Source: Bacteroidales bacterium
GTDB lineage: Bacteria; Bacteroidota; Bacteroidia; Bacteroidales; UBA932
Assembly (NCBI GenBank): GCA_017445755.1
Contig: JAFSSE010000014.1
Span: 62,001-126,000 of the forward strand
Length of the DNA: 64,000 nt
Direction: 5' to 3'
The notes under the pieces are model-generated. The model was given only the letters and a program-made list of their open reading frames with translations, did no database searches and was not told where the DNA came from. Position numbers and translations under genes: made by a program. Shown here piece by piece: positions 45,280-53,671 of this stretch (positions are counted from its first letter, which is position 1; each line of letters opens with the position of its first letter).

Positions 45280-46191
45280 ATGACACTAAAAAAGATCATC
45301 CTTATACCTGCCGCTTTAATGGCGGTTTCCCTGGCTTCATGCAGGGACAATTCCGGAGAAGAAGTGTCTCCCAAGACGGTCCCTGACCGGACGGATCTCC
45401 GTATCATGTCTTTCAATGTAGCCGTAGACAATCTCCAGGACGTAAAGGGCTGGCGTTCCCGCAAGACTGCCGTCTATAACATGCTCTCCGAGGAGAAACC
45501 CACGGTAATCGGTTTCCAGGAGGCCCAGGCCCATGAGATTACCGGTATGTTGAAGGAGCATCCGGAGTATACCTTTTATGGACTCGGCCGGGATACCGGA
45601 GTGGCCCCTCTGACTTCGTCGGAGGATTATTCCGCCGAAGAAACGATGGCGGTTTTCTGGATCCGGGATTCCCTGAAAGCGGAGGCCTGCGGGACGTTCT
45701 GGCTTTCGCAGACCCCCTCAGAGGTGTCCTACGGCTGGGATGCGTCATACAGGAGGACCCTCACTTGGGTTCATTTCAAGCACAGGAGGACCGGTGCCGA
45801 GTTCTTTGTTTTCAACACCCATCTTGACAACAAGGGGACCACGGCCCGGAAAGAGTCGATGAAGCTTATCATGTCGAAGATGGAGGAGCTGAATCCTACG
45901 GGACTGCCCGCCTTCCTGATGGCGGATTTCAACGCTCCGACTTCTAATGCGATTTTCACGGAGCTTCTCGAAGTCATGTACAGCGCCCGCGACAGGGCCA
46001 TCAATACCGAATCCTCGAAGAATACCTACAATGGCTACACCAGCGCCGGAAAGTCCCAGATTGACCATATTTTCTATAGCGGAAGGATATATCCGCTTGC
46101 CTTCCGCGTCCTCGACAAGGACTACGGAAACACCTATATTTCAGACCATTATCCCATAGTCTGCGACTGCTATATCAAGCTATCGAATTGA
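45280..46191 (+). CDS. Endonuclease/exonuclease/phosphatase-family lipoprotein
   Basis: 303 residues; the ATG at 45280 gives a lipobox (SLASC near residue 17). EEP-fold motifs are in order: IMSFNVAVDN, VIGFQEAQ (metal-binding Glu), FVFNTHLDNKG, LMADFNAP, SQIDHIF and SDHYPI. The fold cleaves phosphodiesters or phosphomonoesters in nucleic acids, inositol phosphates or lipids; short secreted Bacteroidetes members are common in uptake loci. Its stop overlaps the DNA polymerase start (TTGA). Confidence 0.9.
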   Translation: MTLKKIILIPAALMAVSLASCRDNSGEEVSPKTVPDRTDLRIMSFNVAVDNLQDVKGWRSRKTAVYNMLSEEKPTVIGFQEAQAHEITGMLKEHPEYTFYGLGRDTGVAPLTSSEDYSAEETMAVFWIRDSLKAEACGTFWLSQTPSEVSYGWDASYRRTLTWVHFKHRRTGAEFFVFNTHLDNKGTTARKESMKLIMSKMEELNPTGLPAFLMADFNAPTSNAIFTELLEVMYSARDRAINTESSKNTYNGYTSAGKSQIDHIFYSGRIYPLAFRVLDKDYGNTYISDHYPIVCDCYIKLSN

Positions 46192-47636
46192 ACTCGCGCT
46201 GCTACATAGCCATAGACCTGAAGTCTTTCTATGCGTCAGTGGAATGTGTGGAGCGGGGCCTGGACCCGCTCCGAACGAATCTTGTGGTAGCGGACGAGAG
46301 CAGGACAGACAAGACGATATGCCTTGCGGTTTCCCCTTCGCTGAAGTCTTTCGGGATTCCGGGAAGGCCGCGTCTTTTCGAAGTCGTCCAGGCGGTCAGG
46401 AGAATCAATGGCGAAAGACGTGCCAGAGTCCCCGGGAGGGTCCTGAAAGGGGTGTCTTCGGACCTTCCGACTCTGGAAAAGAACCCTTCGATGGAACTTG
46501 GATACATCGTGGCTCCGCCCCGCATGGCCCGCTATCTCGAGGTCAGCAGCCAGGTGTACGGGGTGTACCTGAAGTACATTGCCCCGGAGGACATCCATGT
46601 ATACAGCATCGATGAAGTCTTCATAGACGCGACGGATTACCTCGCCGCCTACAGGAAGACCCCGCACGACCTCGCCATGACGCTTATCCGGGATGTCCTT
46701 TCCACAACCGGTATTACCGCTACGGCAGGGATAGGGACGAACCTGTACCTTGCAAAGATAGCGATGGACATCGAGGCCAAGCACAGCGCTCCGGACAGGG
46801 ACGGGGTCAGGGTGGCGGCCCTTGACGAGATGAGTTATCGGAAGAAATACTGGTCCCATGTGCCCCTGACGGACTTCTGGAGGGTTGGCAGGGGGATAGC
46901 CGCAAAGCTTGCCGCTTATGGAATCCATACCATGGGGGACATCGCCCGCTGGTCTCTCGACTACCGGGAAGAGGCGCTCTACAAACTCTTCGGAGTCAAT
47001 GCGGAACTGCTGATTGACCATGCCTGGGGCTGGGAGCCGTGTACCATGGCCGACATCAAGGCCTACCGGCCGGAGTCCGGGAGCATTTCGAGCGGACAGG
47101 TACTTTCGGAGCCATATTCCTATGCTAAGGCGAGGACGGTGGTCCTTGAGATGACGGACCAGCTTGTTCTGGAGTTGGTTGAAAAGGGCCTGGTCTGCGA
47201 CCAGATGGTACTGACGGTCTGCTATGACAGCGAAAGCATCTCTTCCGGCTTCCATGGCCCTGTAGCCGTTGATTATTATGGACGGAAGGTCCCAAAACCT
47301 GCCCATGGCAGCATAAATCTCGGACAGCAGACCTCTTCGACCCGTCTGATTACAGATGCGGTCAAGGATCTTTATGGGAGGATTGTGGACCGGAATCTCC
47401 TTGTAAGGAGAATGTTCGTTGTTGCGAACCATGTGGCTCCGGCATCGGAAGCCGTCGGAAGCCAGCTGGACCTGTTTTCTGACCCGGTGGATACCGAGAA
47501 GGAACGGAGGCGCCAGGAGGCGATTCTCGCCATCCGGCAAAAGTACGGCAAAAACGCCATCCTGACCGGGCTGAACTTCGAAGAAGGGGCGACTGCCAGG
47601 GAAAGGAATATGCAGATAGGAGGTCATAAGGCATGA
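46188..47636 (+). CDS. Y-family DNA polymerase (UvrX/YqjW-like)
   Basis: 482 residues with a TTG start at 46188 overlapping the previous TGA. Catalytic motifs: IAIDLKSFYASVE at the N-terminus and YSIDEVFID near residues 143-151, as in error-prone UmuC/DinB polymerases. The C-terminal QLDLF (residues 426-430) is a good beta-clamp binding motif. The insert with PGRPRLFEVVQ and the YolD-like gene that follows match the gram-positive UvrX/YqjW group rather than Bacteroides UmuC or DinB. The role would be translesion synthesis. I see no SOS box; it would be read with a surface-enzyme gene. Confidence 0.9.
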   Translation: MNSRCYIAIDLKSFYASVECVERGLDPLRTNLVVADESRTDKTICLAVSPSLKSFGIPGRPRLFEVVQAVRRINGERRARVPGRVLKGVSSDLPTLEKNPSMELGYIVAPPRMARYLEVSSQVYGVYLKYIAPEDIHVYSIDEVFIDATDYLAAYRKTPHDLAMTLIRDVLSTTGITATAGIGTNLYLAKIAMDIEAKHSAPDRDGVRVAALDEMSYRKKYWSHVPLTDFWRVGRGIAAKLAAYGIHTMGDIARWSLDYREEALYKLFGVNAELLIDHAWGWEPCTMADIKAYRPESGSISSGQVLSEPYSYAKARTVVLEMTDQLVLELVEKGLVCDQMVLTVCYDSESISSGFHGPVAVDYYGRKVPKPAHGSINLGQQTSSTRLITDAVKDLYGRIVDRNLLVRRMFVVANHVAPASEAVGSQLDLFSDPVDTEKERRRQEAILAIRQKYGKNAILTGLNFEEGATARERNMQIGGHKA

Positions 47637-47821
47637 AAGAGGGCAGCTACGAAGACATTATCAATTTGCCGCATCCGGATTCGAAACGGCATCCGCGCAT
47701 GCCCCGAAGGGAGCGGGCGGCCCAGTTCGCCCCGTTTGCGGCCCTCAAGGGCTATGACGAGGCCCTCTCAGGGCAGAAAGGGCCCGAAGAAGACGTATAT
47801 TTAACTGAAGAAGACTTATGA
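47633..47821 (+). CDS. YolD-like protein
   Basis: 62 residues. The core RMPRRERAAQFAPFAALKGYDEAL is the YolD-like family signature. Small YolD proteins lie next to Y-family polymerases in Firmicutes and are thought to act with them, as UmuD does with UmuC; their mechanism is not settled. It overlaps the polymerase stop (ATGA) and the next start (ATGA). Confidence 0.85.
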   Translation: MKEGSYEDIINLPHPDSKRHPRMPRRERAAQFAPFAALKGYDEALSGQKGPEEDVYLTEEDL

Positions 47822-48513
47822 ACAGAAAATGGAAGGCAATACTTGCAGCGGCAGCGCTGCTCTCAGTTCTTGCCGGCTTCTTCTGGATCAGGGGGGCTGT
47901 CCGTCACCGCCGTTGGGTCAGCGGCCATATAGAGAACCACCCGGTCCGGGTTTACGATGTCCAGTACACCCGGGTTTTCAACGACCTGAACGATCTCCAG
48001 CTCCAGGTAGCTGAGACCGTCGGAGTCCCTCCGGTCCAGAGCCGGGAGGAGGCCTCACGAATGAAAAACGCCCTTGTGGAAATCCGGGATACTGATTCGT
48101 ATATTGTCGATCAGCTGACCCATTCGATTCCATATCTGACCCCGGGAGCCGCAGGGCTGCTCGATAGGATAGGGGTGAATTTCAAGGATTCCCTTGCCTC
48201 AAAGGGGCTGAATCCCAATAAGTTCATTGTGACATCCGTCCTCAGGACGAGGGACGATGTCGACCGGCTCCGCCGCTCCGGCAATATCAACGCTACGGAG
48301 AAATCCACCCATTGCCACGCCACCACCTTCGATATCTCCTACACCCGTTTCGTCAAGGTTCCGGACCTAAGGGGCCGTCCCTATGACGATGTCTCCCAGC
48401 CCTACCTCAAGGCCGTCCTGGGCCAGGTTCTCCGCGACCTTCGCAAAGAAGGACTCTGCTATGTAAAGTATGAACGCCAGCAGGCATGCTTCCATATAAC
48501 TTCCAGAAAATGA
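47818..48513 (+). CDS. DUF5715 / M15-like peptidase, membrane-anchored
   Basis: 231 residues with one N-terminal membrane helix (about 7-25, AILAAAALLSVLAGFFWI) and no lipobox. The C-terminal part has the zinc-peptidase pattern of the M15 group: TSVLRTRDDVDRL, STHCHATTFDIS (H-x6-D type) and QACFHIT. DUF5715 proteins of Bacteroidetes share these motifs. The probable role is cutting cell-wall peptides in the periplasm. It overlaps both neighbours by 4 nt. Confidence 0.8.
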   Translation: MNRKWKAILAAAALLSVLAGFFWIRGAVRHRRWVSGHIENHPVRVYDVQYTRVFNDLNDLQLQVAETVGVPPVQSREEASRMKNALVEIRDTDSYIVDQLTHSIPYLTPGAAGLLDRIGVNFKDSLASKGLNPNKFIVTSVLRTRDDVDRLRRSGNINATEKSTHCHATTFDISYTRFVKVPDLRGRPYDDVSQPYLKAVLGQVLRDLRKEGLCYVKYERQQACFHITSRK

Positions 48514-51500
48514 AAAAGACCTTACTTCCTCTTCTCCTTTCCGTATTTTTCCTTCTTCCCGCAAAGGCCCAGGTCTTTGTGGAGGCGGAGGAATTTGACA
48601 GTTATGGACACTGGTCACTGGACCAGCAGTTTATAGGAACCATGGGTTCCGCCTATCTCCTCGCCCACGGGGCCGGCGTTCCTGTCGGGGATGCAAAAAC
48701 CTCTGTTGCAGTCCCGGAAAAGGGGAGATACCATGTCTATGTCAGGACATTCAACTGGACCTCTCCCTTTGCGGAAGGTCCGGGCCCGGGACGTTTCTCC
48801 CTTTCCGTTGACGGGACCCGGCTCGGGGATGCCCTCGGCGACAGGGGGACGTCATGGGGCTGGCAGGAGGCCGGAACCGTTAAACTCGGGAAGGGGAGTC
48901 ATGAGCTTCGAATAACGGACCTCACCGGTCTGGAAGGCCGTTTCGACGCTGTCTGTCTTTCCAGGAAAGCGCTTTCTTCGGCGGAGTTGGACCGGCTCAT
49001 AACCCTCAAAAGGGAGGGCGCTCCCGTCGTTGACGGGGGGACATATGACCTTGTCGTTGTCGGAGCCGGCTATTCCGGAATCTGCGCAGCCGTAGCCGCG
49101 GCGCGAAAGGGGCTTTCCGTCGCCCTGATTCAGGACAGGGCCGTCCTCGGCGGGAACAACAGTTCCGAAATCAGGGTCCAACTGGGCGGTTCAATCGAGT
49201 GCGAACCCTATCCTAATCTGGGTAACCTTCTGAAGGAATTCGCCCCGACAGAAAAGGGGAATGCGATGCCGCCCTCATACTATGGAGACGAGGCAAAGAG
49301 GGCGATTGTGGATGCGGAACCGAATATAAAGCTGTTTACCCTTACCAGGGTTACATCCGTCGAGAAGGAAGGAGATATTATCTGTTCTGTAACAGGGACC
49401 AGTGTCGTAACGGGGGAAAAGAGAGTTTTCCGCGCCCCGCTTTTTGCTGACTGCACCGGAGACGGCACCGTCGGCTTCCTTGCCGGGGCAGATTACCGTG
49501 TAGGCCGGGAAAGTCGCTCCGAGTACGGGGAGTCTTCGGCTCCCGAGGAGGCGGATATCATGGTCCTTGGCGCCTCCCTTCAGTGGAGCTCGAAAAAGGA
49601 CGCTGAGCCCTCTTCTTTCCCGGAATTCACTTATGGAATAGAGCTCAGCGACGAGAGCTGCCAGAAGATGACAAAGGGGTCATGGACCTGGGAGACGGGC
49701 ATGTTTTCGGACCAGATTCTCGAGGCGGAGCGGATCCGGGATTACGGCATGCTGGCTATTTATGCGAACTGGTCCTACCTTAAGAACCATTCGCCGTACC
49801 GGGCCGAATTCGCCCGCCGCTCCCTCGACTGGGTCTCCTTCAACAGCGGAAAGCGGGAATCCCGCCGGCTTATCGGAGATTATGTATTGAACCAGAATGA
49901 TATAGAGCATAATGTCATGTTCCCGGACGGGAGTGCATCGACCTCCTGGGGCATAGATATCCATTATCCCGAGCCGGAGAACTCCCGGTATTTCCCCGGG
50001 CGTGAATTCAAGAGCGTCTGCGACCAGGAAGAGGTCCCGGTGACCCCGATTCCGTACCGCTGCTTCTATTCCAGGAACATAGGTAACCTTTTCATGGCCG
50101 GAAGGGACATCAGCGTGACCCATGTCGCCCTCGCTTCGGTAAGGGTCATGCGAACCTGCGCAATGATGGGGGAGGTTGTCGGTCTCGCCGCCTCGGTCTG
50201 CCATGAAAAGAACTGCCTGCCAAGGGGAGTATATACGGACTATCTCCCAGATCTTCAGGCCCTTATGAGGGAAGGGGCCGGTAAGAAAGGGCTTCCGAAT
50301 ACCCAGATGACAAATGTCGGGAGAAATGCCCACCATTTCTTTGAAAAGCCGATAATCCATAGGGATATTCCCTCCGTGGAACCGGACAATTCCCTTCTGG
50401 AGCGCATCCTGCTGGGAGATCTGGCTATAGACATGGTCTTTGTCGAAGGCGGCACCTTCAATATGGGTGCCGACGGGAGGGCCGAGTTCACCCATGAGTG
50501 TGAGAAGCCCTCCCACGAAGTCACCCTTTCGCCCTATTATATCGGACGGTATGAAGTGACCAATTCGCTCTGGTGCGCGGTCATGGGCGGGAAACTTACC
50601 CCGGGGTCGGAGAATCGTCCGGTTGCAAGAAAGACCCTTTCGGAAATAAGGGAGTTTATCGCGAAACTTAACTCCATGACCGGAAGGGAGTTCCGTCTTC
50701 CTACGGAAGCCGAGTGGGAGTTTGCCGCAAGGGGAGGGAACCGCTCCAGGGGATATCTCTACAGCGGCAGCGACGATTTTGCCGAGGTTGCATGGATGCA
50801 GAATACTTCCTCCGGGGAGACTCGTCCCGTCGGGTCCCTCCTTCCCAATGAACTGGGCATTTATGACATGAGCGGAAACGTCTGGGAACTCTGTTCCGAC
50901 TGGTTCGCTCCATATTCCGCAGCCCCGGCGACAGACCCCGACGGTCCATCAGACGGCTCTTATGTTGTGCTTAGGGGAGGGGCTATCTTCTCCGGTGAAA
51001 ACGCCTGCCGGGTTTCCTACAGGAGCTATGATTCTCCCCGGAGTGCGCTCGTTATCAACGGCTTCCGCCTTGCCGAGACAAAGAAACGGCTAAGTGCAGA
51101 GCAAATAGCCGTAATTGACAGGCGATATCCCAACGATGCGGACTGCTATGGGGGCCTTCTCTTCCAGTTCCATTCCCAGAACCAGCATCCGGAAGGGGAT
51201 TTCCACGGCGTTACTGTTGCAGACCTTTCAGACGGAACTGAGCGAAAGTTCATCAACCTCGGATTCAACGAGAATTTCCATAATTCCAGCATAACTTTTT
51301 CGCGTAAAAAGGCCATTTCGAGGGACCGTTTCCCCCTTCTCTATGCATCCGAAAACTATGCTCCTACGGACTACTACAAGATAATCGTTTACAGGATCGG
51401 CGGGGACCTTGTCCCGGTGCCTGTCCAGACTATCGAGATGCCGGATCCCCATGCTCTTGGCATCCTTTATCCCCATGCCTTCCTGGACGAGGACGGGAAG

Positions 51501-51890
51501 CATATCTGGATAGAAGCTTATTCTTCCGACAAAAGGGAAACCGTGTTTTTCAGATTCGCCCTCCCGAGGTACCGGAAAGGGAGCACCGTAGCCCTCGGTC
51601 CCTATGACCGCAGCTTCAGGATTCCCAAGAGAAATGTGACCGACCAGGCAATATGCATGCACGGAGGGAAGTTTTATCAGGTCGTCGGGGTTTCCAGGGA
51701 GGCATACCTTCGGATTATCGATCCTTCCGAAGGCCGGCTCATAGACGATATAAATCTTGTCAAAAACGGCTTTCCATATGAACCGGAGGCGGTTTTCTTT
51801 AACGGCGACAAACTCTGTATATCTTTCTCCAGTAAAGGGAAAGCCCTGGTTTACGAAATATTGCTTTTGCAAAAAAATATAAATATATAA
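48510..51890 (+). CDS. Secreted CBM-like - FAD oxidoreductase - SUMF1 - propeller-like fusion
   Basis: 1126 residues; the ATG at 48510 starts the signal peptide (ending PAKAQ). Segments: a carbohydrate-binding-like beta-sandwich (about 25-155, FVEAEEFDSYGHW and RYHVYVRTFNWTSPF); FAD_oxidored (about 175-625) with LVVVGAGYSGICAAVAAARKG and VLGGNNSSEIRV; a SUMF1/FGE-type C-lectin fold (about 639-855) with FVEGGTFNMG, FRLPTEAEWEFAARGG and MSGNVWELCSDWF; and a C-terminal beta region (about 870-1126) perhaps a partial propeller. In the SUMF1 domain GGAIFSGENACRVSYR keeps one cysteine only; the position of the first FGE catalytic cysteine is Ser. So formylglycine formation is unlikely. It is related to the FAD enzyme at 2146. 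Confidence 0.85.
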   Translation: MKKTLLPLLLSVFFLLPAKAQVFVEAEEFDSYGHWSLDQQFIGTMGSAYLLAHGAGVPVGDAKTSVAVPEKGRYHVYVRTFNWTSPFAEGPGPGRFSLSVDGTRLGDALGDRGTSWGWQEAGTVKLGKGSHELRITDLTGLEGRFDAVCLSRKALSSAELDRLITLKREGAPVVDGGTYDLVVVGAGYSGICAAVAAARKGLSVALIQDRAVLGGNNSSEIRVQLGGSIECEPYPNLGNLLKEFAPTEKGNAMPPSYYGDEAKRAIVDAEPNIKLFTLTRVTSVEKEGDIICSVTGTSVVTGEKRVFRAPLFADCTGDGTVGFLAGADYRVGRESRSEYGESSAPEEADIMVLGASLQWSSKKDAEPSSFPEFTYGIELSDESCQKMTKGSWTWETGMFSDQILEAERIRDYGMLAIYANWSYLKNHSPYRAEFARRSLDWVSFNSGKRESRRLIGDYVLNQNDIEHNVMFPDGSASTSWGIDIHYPEPENSRYFPGREFKSVCDQEEVPVTPIPYRCFYSRNIGNLFMAGRDISVTHVALASVRVMRTCAMMGEVVGLAASVCHEKNCLPRGVYTDYLPDLQALMREGAGKKGLPNTQMTNVGRNAHHFFEKPIIHRDIPSVEPDNSLLERILLGDLAIDMVFVEGGTFNMGADGRAEFTHECEKPSHEVTLSPYYIGRYEVTNSLWCAVMGGKLTPGSENRPVARKTLSEIREFIAKLNSMTGREFRLPTEAEWEFAARGGNRSRGYLYSGSDDFAEVAWMQNTSSGETRPVGSLLPNELGIYDMSGNVWELCSDWFAPYSAAPATDPDGPSDGSYVVLRGGAIFSGENACRVSYRSYDSPRSALVINGFRLAETKKRLSAEQIAVIDRRYPNDADCYGGLLFQFHSQNQHPEGDFHGVTVADLSDGTERKFINLGFNENFHNSSITFSRKKAISRDRFPLLYASENYAPTDYYKIIVYRIGGDLVPVPVQTIEMPDPHALGILYPHAFLDEDGKHIWIEAYSSDKRETVFFRFALPRYRKGSTVALGPYDRSFRIPKRNVTDQAICMHGGKFYQVVGVSREAYLRIIDPSEGRLIDDINLVKNGFPYEPEAVFFNGDKLCISFSSKGKALVYEILLLQKNINI

Positions 51891-51891
51891 A

Positions 51892-51916
51892 GAGATAAAA
51901 TATAGAGATAAAATAT
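51892..51916 (+). repeat. Imperfect tandem repeat upstream of 52002
   Basis: AGAGATAAATAT (51892-51903) is followed directly by AGAGATAAAATAT (51904-51916), differing by one A. The region is very AT-rich and lies just upstream of a -7 element, so it may be an UP-element-like promoter part. Confidence 0.45.
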
Positions 51917-51935
51917 AGTATAAAAGATTATTTTT

Positions 51936-51943
51936 TATATTTG
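51936..51943 (+). promoter_or_regulatory. -7 element for the third SusCD operon
   Basis: TATATTTG is an exact TAnnTTTG match. Initiation would fall near 51950, giving a leader of about 50 nt before the ATG at 52002. No TTTG is seen at -33; the AT-rich upstream repeats may compensate. Confidence 0.5.
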
Positions 51944-51955
51944 TAAGGAAAATTA

Positions 51956-51983
51956 GCCATGGAGATTCTACACCCCCCATGGC
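51956..51983 (+). promoter_or_regulatory. Leader hairpin before 52002
   Basis: GCCATGG (51956-51962) pairs with CCATGGC (51977-51983) around a 14-nt loop; AAAAT and ATTTT extend the stem with a 2-nt bulge. It would form in the 5' leader, 18 nt before the start codon, and could affect translation. Confidence 0.4.
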
Positions 51984-52001
51984 ATTTTAACAAAAAAGAA
52001 G

Positions 52002-53669
52002 ATGAAACATCTGAGGTTTTTCTTTATTCTTACGCTTGTCGCGTCGACTTTTTCCCTGTTCTCCTGTAAGGGGGGTGAAGAGGTTAAGAGCGGAGATTCA
52101 ATCAAGGCGGTACTGACCTTCAAGAACTACAAGAATGAGAGGGGCATATCTTCGTCGGTGGCCCTTACCACTACGGATGCTGCCGTCCTTATGGACCTGA
52201 CGTCCGGGGAGACTCTTGAGCAGGTTCCCCTTTCGGGCGGAAGCAATACCGGGACATTCATTTATGATACGAAAAAAGCCGTATCGGGAGATGTTCTCTT
52301 CATGTATTATCCTGCTTCGGCTTCTCCGAGTATAAATGCTCAGACGGCTGTGTTCAGCATACCTTCGTCTCAAAACGGAGGATCGGTCAAGCCGGTGTTT
52401 ACAGGCGTCGGAAAGAATTCCGGATCGACCTACAGGGGATCCCTGATAGACATGTACCCGATCCATACCTATGTGCTGGGGACCGTTCAGAAGGGGACCT
52501 ATTCCATAGAGAAGGCCGTTATGAAGTCGAATTCCTCCGAAGGGATTGCGGGAAAAGTCAGCGTGGATATGACCACTGGGAAGGTCGTTTCGTGCTCTGA
52601 AGGGTCTGTCACGGTCACATATTCGACCCCGCTGGACTGCAGGGAAGAGAATGCCAATGTCGCCTTCGAGGTCGCTCCGGTGACCCTTTCCAAAGGTTTT
52701 ACAATTACCTATTATACCAGCGTCGGCGACGAGATAGTGTATTCCACCGATGAAGCGGTGACTTTCTCTTCCGACGAGGTGTTCCGCACCGACCCGGCCA
52801 GTACCGGGAGGGTCCTTATCGCCTGCGGTGGAAGCAAGGTATATATGTTCGATGAGTTCCTTGCCCGGGCCTCGCATAAATACAGGGACGGCCTTATGTG
52901 GGAGTGGGATGCATCGACTGTGAAGAGCGTCGTCGGTGCGACAATGGACCATATCGATGACGCCAAGCCGGTAAACGACAATAAGCAGCTGCTGATTACC
53001 AGTTCCTACAGTTGGGCCGTGCTGATAGATATAGAAACGAAGGAACTTCTTTGGTATGCTAAAGGTGTAAGCGGAGCCCATTCTGCCGAAATTCTTCCCG
53101 GAAACCTCATCGCCGTAGCCAGCGCCACGAGCGGTATGGTGGAACTTTTTGACGCCTCTGTTCCGAACAGGCGGCTGGCCCAGTATCCGCTCACATCCGC
53201 CCACGGCGTAGTCTGGATGCAGTCTGTGGAACGGCTTTATGCAATTGGATCTACCTCCCTGCAGAAGTACCGTGTGATTGATAATGCGCTGAGTCTCGAC
53301 CAGACCTACGAGACAAATAACTATGTAACCGGACTCCACGACCTCACCAAGTTTGATACCAACACCCTTGTGATGGCAGGTTCCAAGGCGGCATTTTTCA
53401 ACGTCAATACGGATACTTTCACCTCAGTTCCCCATTTCAGCGGTTTCAGGGGTATGAAATCCATCAACATCAACAGTGATACCGGCGAAGTGTACTACAC
53501 CTTCGGTGACACTGGACTTTCGGAGGGAAGTTACACCTGGTCAAGCTTCTGGATCCGTTATACAGACAATTATGCAACCCCTGCCTCCGGAGCCCAGTCG
53601 CTTGAGATCGACGGACTTATCAGGGTTGAGGATATCAATATGTATAAAGTCAGGGTATTCAGCTGGTAG
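52002..53669 (+). CDS. Fimbrillin-like plus beta-propeller surface lipoprotein (DUF6528-like)
   Basis: 555 residues with a lipobox (LFSC near residue 22). The first half (about 28-260) resembles a fimbrillin-type double beta-sandwich (SIKAVLTFKNY, DVLFMYYPASASPSIN). The second half (about 265-555) has propeller-like blades: GRVLIACGGSKVYMFD, LLITSSYSWAVLIDIETKELLWY, AVASATSGMVELFDAS and LVMAGSKAAFFNVN. I believe this is the DUF6528 type. No catalytic motif is visible. As first gene of the third SusCD operon it is probably a surface binding protein. Confidence 0.65.
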   Translation: MKHLRFFFILTLVASTFSLFSCKGGEEVKSGDSIKAVLTFKNYKNERGISSSVALTTTDAAVLMDLTSGETLEQVPLSGGSNTGTFIYDTKKAVSGDVLFMYYPASASPSINAQTAVFSIPSSQNGGSVKPVFTGVGKNSGSTYRGSLIDMYPIHTYVLGTVQKGTYSIEKAVMKSNSSEGIAGKVSVDMTTGKVVSCSEGSVTVTYSTPLDCREENANVAFEVAPVTLSKGFTITYYTSVGDEIVYSTDEAVTFSSDEVFRTDPASTGRVLIACGGSKVYMFDEFLARASHKYRDGLMWEWDASTVKSVVGATMDHIDDAKPVNDNKQLLITSSYSWAVLIDIETKELLWYAKGVSGAHSAEILPGNLIAVASATSGMVELFDASVPNRRLAQYPLTSAHGVVWMQSVERLYAIGSTSLQKYRVIDNALSLDQTYETNNYVTGLHDLTKFDTNTLVMAGSKAAFFNVNTDTFTSVPHFSGFRGMKSININSDTGEVYYTFGDTGLSEGSYTWSSFWIRYTDNYATPASGAQSLEIDGLIRVEDINMYKVRVFSW

Positions 53670-53671
53670 TT

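Noticed and set aside
46188..48513. Polymerase-YolD-peptidase as an anti-phage or mobile cassette
   Set aside because: No integrase, transposase, attachment repeats or toxin-antitoxin motifs are visible; a repair pair within an operon is simpler.
48510..51890. SUMF1 domain as the sulfatase-activating enzyme for the sulfatase at the left edge
   Set aside because: One catalytic cysteine is replaced by serine, the protein is exported and the gene is 48 kb away.
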